The position numbers and the translations under genes are program-made. From Nicotiana tabacum (lineage: Eukaryota; Streptophyta; Magnoliopsida; Solanales; Solanaceae): 64,000 nt of DNA. The notes under the pieces are model-generated. The model worked only from the letters and a program-made list of their open reading frames with translations, was not told the origin of the DNA and did not search any database. The stretch lies in contig NC_134094.1 of assembly GCF_000715075.1 (NCBI RefSeq), positions 84,914,120-84,978,119 on the forward strand, written 5' to 3'. Below are positions 56,712-64,000 of this stretch, piece by piece (the first letter of the stretch is position 1; each line of letters begins with the position of its first letter).

Positions 56712-57908
56712 CTAACGCTCCCTGATACGATCATAAAGAGAAGAACGAGAGACCAAACAAGCCAATACTTGACTCGGCTTAGAAATATCCAATCTAACAA
56801 ACTGGCTATCTAAGGTCTGAACATCCAATGCCAATGGCCTCTCTACTGCTAGAAGATATGCTAAGCTCCCCAAACTATCCGCCCGACGACTCAAGGCATC
56901 GGCGACCACATTAGCCTTGCCAAGATGGTACAAAATGGTGATATCATAGTCCTTAAGAAGCTCTAACCACCTCCGTTGACGCAAGTTAAGATCCTTCTTT
57001 TTGAACAGATGTTGCAAATTCCGATGATCGGTGTAAATCTCATAATGGACTCCGTACAAACAGTGCCGCCAAATCTTCAAGGCGTGAACAATATCTGCTA
57101 ACTCAAGGTCGTGGACAGGATAGTTCTTATCATGGGTCTTCAACTGGCGCGAAGCATAAGCAATCGCTCTACCCTCCTGTATCTGAATACACCTAATGTC
57201 GATCCGCGAGGCATCATAATACAGTGTGTAAGAACCAGAAGCTGATGGTAGAACTAGAATAGGAGCCGTGGTCAAAGCAGTCTTGAGCTTCTGAAAGCTC
57301 TCCTCACACTCGTCCGACCACCTGAAAGGAGCACCCTTTTGGGTCAATTTAGTCAAGGGCGATGCAATGGATGAGAAGCCCTCCACAAAATGGCGGTAAT
57401 AACCAGCCAGGCCGAGAAAACTCTGAATCTTCGTGGCTGAATACGGTGTAGGCCAACTATGAATCGCCTCTATCTTCTTCGGGTCTACTTGAATACCCTC
57501 ACTGGACACCACGTTCCCCAAGAACGCCACTGAACTGAGCCAAAACTCACATTTGGAGAACTTTCCATAAAGTTTCTCCTCCCTCAACTGTTGTAACACA
57601 AACCTCAGATGTTGGGCATGTTCCTCCCGGCTACGAGAGTACACCAGGATGTCAACAATGAATAAAATAATGAACGAGTCAATATAAGTCTGAAACACAC
57701 TGTTCATCATATGCATGAACGTTGTTGGGGCATTGGATAGCCCAAAAGACATCACAAGGAACTCATAATGGCCATATCGGGTCCTGAAAGCTGTCTTAAG
57801 AATATCTGAGTCCCAAATCTTCAGCTGGTGATACCCTAACCTCAAATCAATCTTGGAGAACACCATCGCTCCCTGAAGCTGGTCAAATAAATCATCAATA
57901 CGCGGCAA
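56712..57908 (-). pseudogene. RT and RNase H of element C, catalytic Asp lost
   Basis: A 398-codon open frame, the longest in the window. The RT part has [30 protein letters not shown], then [10 protein letters not shown] near 57640-57670, where the first Asp of the pair is Val, then [16 protein letters not shown] and [14 protein letters not shown]. RNase H follows with [44 protein letters not shown] and DYDITILYH. Despite the long frame, the RT should be inactive because of the Val. Confidence 0.93.
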
Positions 57909-57941
57909 AGGTTACTTGTTCTTGATTGTGACCTTGTTTAA

Positions 57942-58304
57942 CTATCTATAATCAATGCACATTCTCATAGTACCATCCTTCTTCTTCCCAAATAGAACTC
58001 GTGCACCCCAAGGTAACATGCTAGGCTGAATAAACCCCTTATCAAAGAGTTCCTGAAGCTGCTCCTTCAACTCAGCCGGTGCCATACGGTACGGTGGAAT
58101 AGAAATAGGCTGAGTGTCCGGCACCAAATCAATACCGAAATCAATATCCCTGTCAGGCGGCATGCCTGACAGGTCTGAAGGAAACACATCCGGAAAATCT
58201 CGCACCACCGGAATAGAATCAATAGCAGGGGTCTCTGCACTAACATCCCTCACAACGGCCAGATAAGATAGACAACCCTTCTCACCCATCTGCTGAGCCT
58301 TCAA
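57942..58304 (-). pseudogene. Protease-RT linker and RT N terminus of element C
   Basis: Open frame with [73 protein letters not shown] and MCIDYR. A stop at about 57940 separates it from the main RT frame. Confidence 0.9.
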
Positions 58305-58364
58305 GTATGAAATACCTCTACTGGGAACATAGTCTATGGAGCCGCTTCACTCAACCCTCGACAA

Positions 58365-58815
58365 TCACGGCATCGCCAATGTCACGGTCTTAGCGTGACA
58401 ATCTAGAATAGCATGACATGAAGATAACCAATTCATAGCCAAAATCACGTCAAAATCGACCATACTAAGCAACAAGAGATCCACTCTAGTCTCCAGACTC
58501 CCAATAGTTACCACACATGACCGATATACACGGTCCACAATGATAGTATCGCCCACTGAAGTGGATACATGAACAAATGAAACTAGAGACTCACGGGGCA
58601 TATCCAGAAATGAGCGAAATACGAGGACACATATAAGAAGTGGAACCAGGGTCAAATAATACAAAGGCATCTCTATGGAACACTGGGACAATATCTGTAA
58701 TCATAGCATCCGAAGCAATGGCATCTGGTCTGGCAGGAAGAGTATAGAAATGGGCCTGGCTGCCCCCTCTATCGGCCTCCCCCTCTAGGGCGACCCCTAG
58801 CTGACTGAACCCCAC
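58365..58815 (-). pseudogene. Protease of element C
   Basis: Frame 58591-58815 carries FHRDAFVLFDPGSTS with the active-site Asp kept. A frameshift then moves to 58365-58691 with VHVSTSVGDTIIVDRVYRSC and MVDFDVILAMNWLSSCHAIL (usual G-M-D changed to A-M-N). Confidence 0.88.
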
Positions 58816-58841
58816 CCCAGCTGGCTAGGCGGGTGGTGAAG

Positions 58842-60221
58842 CTACTGGTGCTGGTGCCATTGGCCGAGAACTTTGTTGTAAAGTCCCACCCAACAAACTA
58901 GGGCAATCTCTCTTAATATGACCAAAATCTCCGCACTCGAAACAACCCCTCCTCTGATGGAACTATTGCTCTTGATGCCCCGAAGAACTACCCGTAGACA
59001 CCTGAGCTGACGAGGCAGGGTGAGAACTCTGCACTGGTAGTGCACTGAATGAAGACTGGCCCTACTGATAGTTGTGTGAACCATGGACAGATGATTCACC
59101 ACAATGAACTGGGTGAGCCATCTGAGCATGTCTGAAAGGACGACCCCTACCGTGGTGGAACTGCCCCCAGAAAGAACATCGTTGAATCCACCCTGGCCAC
59201 GAGGCCTCTTGGCCTCCCTCTCAACCCGCTCCTGGCTGCGAACCATCTTAATCTGACGAGCAATGTTGACAACCTCGTCGAAAGTAGCACCAGACGCTCT
59301 CTCTCTCTCTAGTCATAAGCAATCGCAGCTGAAAAGTGGCGCCATCTATGAACCTCCTGATCCTCTCCCTGTTTGTGGGAACCAACCAGATAACATGACG
59401 GGCCAACTCTGAAAATCTCATCTCATACTGCGTCACAGACATATTACCCTGACGAAGTTGCTCGAACTGCCTGTACAGCTCCTCTCTGCGGGACTAAGGC
59501 ATGAACTTCTCCAGGAATAGACCGGAGAACTACTGCCAAGTAAGGGGTGATGCGCCGACTGGCCTACGCCTCTCGTAAGCCTCTCACCAACTGAAGGCAG
59601 CCCCAGAAAACTGAAATGCAGTGAACGAGACCCCACCGGTCTCTAGAATACTTGTTGTACGGAGTATCCTCTGACACCTGTCCAAGAAGCCATGTGCATC
59701 CTCTCCCTCGGTACCACTGAAAGATGGAGGCTAGAGTCTCCAAAACCTCTCCAATCTAAGCTGCTCATCATCAGGCATGACAGGAACTATATAGTCCTGA
59801 GCAGCTGTAACCGGCTAAGCTGGTGGTGCCCTCGGTGTCTGGAGTCCCTACACCATCTGCTCTGGTATGCGGGCGGCGGAAGTATGGGCATCTCCCCCGG
59901 CCTGAGAGTGGATGATGCGGCCAGAATAGAGACCGCCTGAGCAAGACTGGCACATGTGGTTAGAATATGAGTTAAGGCCTCCTGAAGGTCTGGAATCACA
60001 ATGGGCATGGGTGGTGCCTAAGCTGGTCCCACAGGATCATCGACAATTGGAACCTACTCTTGAACTGGGGCAACTGGCAGATCTGCATGTGCTTCCCTAG
60101 CTGCGGTGCGTACTGCTCCTCTGCCCCTAACGCAACCTTTACCGCGACCTCAGCCTCTCGCAGCCCTGACTGGTGGTACCGGTGGCTGTCCATCCTACCC
60201 CGTAGTACGCGTCCTCACCAT
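58842..60221 (-). pseudogene. gag of element C
   Basis: Begins ATG at 60221 (MVRTRTTG) with a stop at the ninth codon. Further on there is a basic Gly-Arg stretch, then PIVIPDLQEALTHILTTCAS, SVTQYEMRFSELARHVIWLV and RERIRRFIDG. The zinc knuckle near 58902-58947 reads CFECGDFGHIKRDC, complete. Stops and shifts lie throughout. Confidence 0.88.
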
Positions 60222-60406
60222 CTGTGAGAGAATTAGAACAACAGAAATTTAGTTACCAGAATTAAAAGATTTGCATGACAAGAATTCAAGAGTGTGAAAT
60301 TTCCTAAGGGTTCGGCAGCATCTCGAAGATAAGTACAGACGTCTCCGTACTGATCCGCAAGGCTTTACTAAATCTGCTCATGACTCGTGAGACCTATGTA
60401 ATCTAG

Positions 60407-60418
60407 GCTCTGATACCA
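60407..60418 (-). promoter_or_regulatory. Primer binding site of element C (initiator Met tRNA)
   Basis: TGGTATCAGAGC on the minus strand, three bases from the 5' LTR. Confidence 0.92.
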
Positions 60419-60421
60419 ACT

Positions 60422-63202
60422 TGTCATGACCCAAAACCTAACCCGTCGTGATGGCGCCTATCATGATACTAGGCAAGCCGACACCTCCAAAACACTTTTA
60501 ACATTTAACAGAAATGAATTTAAATATTTAAAATAACCAGAGTCTTTCATAAAAAATGGGTAAAATCCAAAGCATAAGTGCGGAAAAATAGCCCGACATC
60601 GAGGTGCCACTAAGTACATGAGCATCTATACCTGGAGCAGTCTAAAACAACATCTAGGAATAAGAACTGAAATGAGACTAAGATAATGAAGGAGAGCCAA
60701 GGCCTGCGAACGCCATGCAGCTACCTCGATAGTCTCCGGAATCAGCTGCTCAAATATCAACATCCGCTACGACCGGGAACACCTGGATCTGTACATGAAG
60801 TACAGGGTGTAGCGTGAGTACAACCAACTCAGTAAGTAACCATAATAAATACGGAACTGAGAGGTAGTGACGAGCTATACAATTACAGTTTATTTTCAAT
60901 AATTCCAGCAAAGAATAGACATGCTTTCCCATCCGACAGTTTAAGTCCAATCAATTTTATACAATTAAAGTTCAGGTAATCCAGATATAAATCTTTCAGG
61001 AATTTCACAACAATGACAGATAGCAACTAAGTGCATCAACAAATTAAAAAGCAAGTACAACCTCTCAGGGCAACAGTCACTCAACTCGTCACAACAGCTC
61101 AAATCACTCGGCTCTCAGCCCTCAATACTCACACTCAATAGATACCTGCGCTCACTGGGGTTGTGCGGACTCCGGAGGGGCTCCTTTCAGCCCAAGCGCT
61201 ATATCCGCACGGACAACTTATGTGCTATAGCATCAATATGTGGATCTGCACGGATAACTCACGTGCCATAGTATCAATACCCCACAGACAAGCCCTTGGC
61301 CTCACTTAGTCATCAATCTCTCTAGTCTCTCGGGCTCTCAGAAATAACAAAGATAACATAGTGTATCAACAACAATCAAGAAGAGGCTGAGATATGATAC
61401 GCAAGTAAAACCATGACTGAGTACAAGAATGCAATTAGCAAGTAATTCAACAAGTACACAACCTCCGTGGGTCCCAACAACACCATCACATAGCCTAAGC
61501 ATGATTTCTAACATGATTTTTGCAGCCAAATTTCTATAACACATGGAGAGCATATAGTTAGCAACAAGTTATTCCACTTTATAGTTTCACGGAATGGACC
61601 AAGTCCCAATTCCTATGGTACATGCCCACACGAATGTCACCTAGCATGTGCGTCACTTCCAAAATACTCACATAATCCAATAAGCCGGGGTTTCATACCC
61701 TCAGGACCAGATTTAAAATTGTTACTTACCTCAAACCGCGTAAAGTCCTACTCCGCAATGCCTTTGCCCCTCGAATCAATCTCCAAACGCCCCGAATCTA
61801 GCCACAAGCAGTAAGATATAATTAATATAGGCTAAAAGAATCAATTCCACAAGAAAAACATGAAATTATAATTCAAAATCCGAAGTAGACTCAAATCGGC
61901 CCCCAGGCCCACGTCTTGAAATCCGACAAAAGTCACATAAATACGAACACACATCCACTCATGAGTCCAACTATACAAGAATTACTCGAGTCCAACCTCA
62001 AATCAGTTTCCAAAACTCGAAATTTTAGCCTATGAAGTTTCTACCATTTCCCCCCAAATTTACAAATCAAATCCCTAATTAGATGATGAAAATAGCAATA
62101 GATTCATGAAATATAGTCCAATCCGAGTTAGAATCACTTACCCCAACAATCTTCTCGAAGAAACCTCGAAACATCGCCACACCGAGCTCTCAAAGTCCCC
62201 AAATCAAAATGGGACTCAAACCCTCGAAATCCCATTTTCTGCTCAATTCTTCTGCATCTACGGACATACTGTCACACCTGCGGAATTTCCCCCGCAGGCA
62301 CGGAAATGACTTAAGTCACTGGGTTCGCATCTGCGAGCAAGAAGTCACACCTGCGGACAAGGGTCCACTTCTGCGATCTTTCCCTCTAGCTCACTCTCCG
62401 CGTCTACGGAGCTTCAAGCGCATCTACGAGCTCGCAGATGCGGAAATTCCCTCACCTGCGACCCGTAGCCATCTCCTCACTTCCCGTTTCTGCGCTTGGC
62501 CTAATGCACGTGTGTGCCCGCACTTGCGTCCACCCATCGCAAGTGCAATTTTACCAGAAGCTTCAAAGCTTCAGTAATTTGCCTAAGTCCAAACTCAAAC
62601 CGTTAAGCATCCGAAACACAAACAAGTCCTAAAACACCATACGAACTTAGTCAAGCCCTCAAAACAAGTCAAACAATAACAAAAACATGAATCACCCTCC
62701 AATCTAAACTTAATGAACTTGAAACTCCAAACTCTGCAAACGATGTCGAACCATAGCAAACCACGTGCGATTAACCTCAAATTTTGTACACAAGGCACCT
62801 ACAACATTATGGACCTACTCCAACTTTCAGAATTGGAATCCGCCCCGTTATCTAAAAGTAAACCCCCCGGTCAAACTCCTAAAATATTTGACTTTCACCA
62901 TTTTAAGCCTAAATTAGCTACAGACCTCAAAGTCACAGTCCGGACACGCTCCTAAGTCTAAAATCACCCAACGTATCTAACGGAACTGACAGAACTCTAT
63001 TCCAGAGTCCTCTTCACACAATTTTGACTATGGTCAAAATTCTAAGACTTAAGCTTCCGTTTTAGGGACTTAGTATCCCAAAACACTCCGAAATCAAAAA
63101 CAAGACCTCCCATAAAGTCACATAAGCAGAAACAGATACGGAGAAAGTAGTAAATAGGGGATCGGGGCTAATACACTCAAAACGACCGGTCGGGTCGTTA
63201 CA
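60422..63202 (-). repeat. 5' LTR of element C
   Basis: The + strand runs from tgtcatgaccc to gggtcgttaca, 2781 bp. It is the intact partner of 52806-55255. Confidence 0.92.
62245..62550 (-). repeat. CGC-N4-GCG motif cluster in C 5' LTR
   Basis: Same type as 54240-54575. Confidence 0.85.
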
Positions 63203-64000
63203 TATTGACAGGAAGAGCTATTTGACTCATATACATGTGATGATCTGATAGGTCATTTATAGTTTTACCCTTATTTCTATGTTCTGAGATCTTGAATAGC
63301 TCCATTTAGCCTTTATTGATTTGTGTGCGTAGTCCGTGTCCTTGTTTTGAAAGGTTTTTATGAGAAAATTGATGAAAATGTAAAATCGTGCCTTAAAACA
63401 CATTTGAGTTGACTACGGTCAACGTTTTATGTAAACAGATCCGGTTCAGTATTTTGACGGTCTCGTTGGATCTGTATCATGATTTGGGACTTGGGCGTAT
63501 GTTCGAAATCGAATTCGTAAATCTCTAGCTTGACCGAACGTAATTTGTTAAAAACTAGAAATTTAAAGGTTTAAAGAATTCCTAAGTTTGACCGTGAGTT
63601 GACTTTTTTTCTACCGGGTTCGGATTTCAGTTTCGGAACTTGGTATGAGTTCATTACAATATTTATGACTTGTCTACAAAATTTGGTAAAAAACGGAGTT
63701 GATTTGGTGTGATTCGGACGTCCGATGGAGAAATTGCATGTTCTTAAGTTTCATTGGGAATTTCATTCGTTTTGGTGTCTAATTCATGGTTCTAGGTGGT
63801 ATTTTGATATTTTGATCACGCGAGCGATTTCGTATGATATTTTTGGACTTGTATGTATGTTTGGTTTGGAAACCCGAGGGCTCGGGTGAGTATCAGATAG
63901 GCTATGTATGATTTTTGAACTTAGGAAACAATGTTGGTTTGGTTTCTGCTGGTTTCTAGTGAATGCTTCTTCGCGATCGCGAAGAGTAATTTGAGACTAG
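63203..64000 (+). repeat. Probable inner part of another long LTR (family D)
   Basis: The + strand contains the phrases typical of the 5' half of these LTRs: tgggacttgggcgtatgttcg, gacttgt..gta, and a first palindrome, cttcgcgatcgcgaag, near 63969. No LTR terminus is in the window. Element C inserted at 63202/63203. Confidence 0.55.

Larger units (their letters stand above)
52806..63202 (-). mobile_element. Element C: Ty3/gypsy chromovirus, 3' LTR truncated
   Basis: Minus strand: 3' LTR 52806-55255 (its last about 460 bp lost where B inserted), pol-gag 55256-60421, 5' LTR 60422-63202. It has the best-preserved pol of the window, including a 398-codon RT-RNase H frame. PBS, polypurine tract and domain order as in A. 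The right flank (63203 onward) looks like the inside of another LTR. The left target duplication is gone. Confidence 0.92.

Overview
This window is plant nuclear DNA, almost certainly from the Solanaceae. Nicotiana is my best guess, from memory of similar repeats; this is inference. The evidence is dense nested long-LTR Ty3/gypsy elements, a plant LINE with a C-terminal RNase H, GT..AG introns, plant-type primer binding sites (initiator-Met and Tat types) and a plant TGA-class bZIP gene fragment. I see no rRNA, no confident tRNA gene, no CRISPR array and no bacterial-style operon. Nearly all translated reading frames belong to decayed transposable elements (TEs). || Layout. 1-2930: 3' part of a degenerate LINE (+). 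2937-3097 and 17117-17395: two exons (+) of a TGA-type bZIP/DOG1-domain gene. They are in phase with each other, and the 14-kb intron between them holds a solo LTR (3264-6383, -), a Stowaway-like MITE (6388-6635) and a complete Ty3/gypsy chromovirus, element G1 (6699-16726, +, TSD aaaag). Both exons carry frame-disrupting lesions. 17625-28457: a complete Tat/Ogre-like Ty3 element (-, TSD atata) with a second RNase H and an intron-containing antisense gene on the + strand (18769-21483). 29438-34945: a hAT-like non-autonomous element (12-bp TIRs, 8-bp TSD) swollen by eight tandem copies of a 662-bp unit. 35700-63202: a run of three minus-strand chromovirus copies (A, B, C). A is interrupted by a solo LTR of its own family in the opposite orientation (39169-42036). 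A's 5' LTR is fused within the LTR to B's 3' LTR near 48907. B has a large internal deletion (junction about 51446) and sits inside C's truncated 3' LTR. 63203-64000 looks like the inside of another LTR (+). || How it works together. No autonomous element looks functional: every pol has stops, frameshifts and often lost catalytic or metal-binding residues. The most informative layers are the buried TGA-class gene, the antisense gene of the Tat element, the LTR-LTR recombination chain at 46.7-55.3 kb, the hAT element with an internal satellite, and a recurring LTR design. In that design nearly every LTR carries a cluster of 10-bp hyphenated palindromes of the form CGC-N4-GCG roughly 0.5-1 kb from its 5' end, and in several LTRs a short tandem repeat lies about 2 kb in. 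Domain names rest on motifs read by eye; domain borders are approximate.
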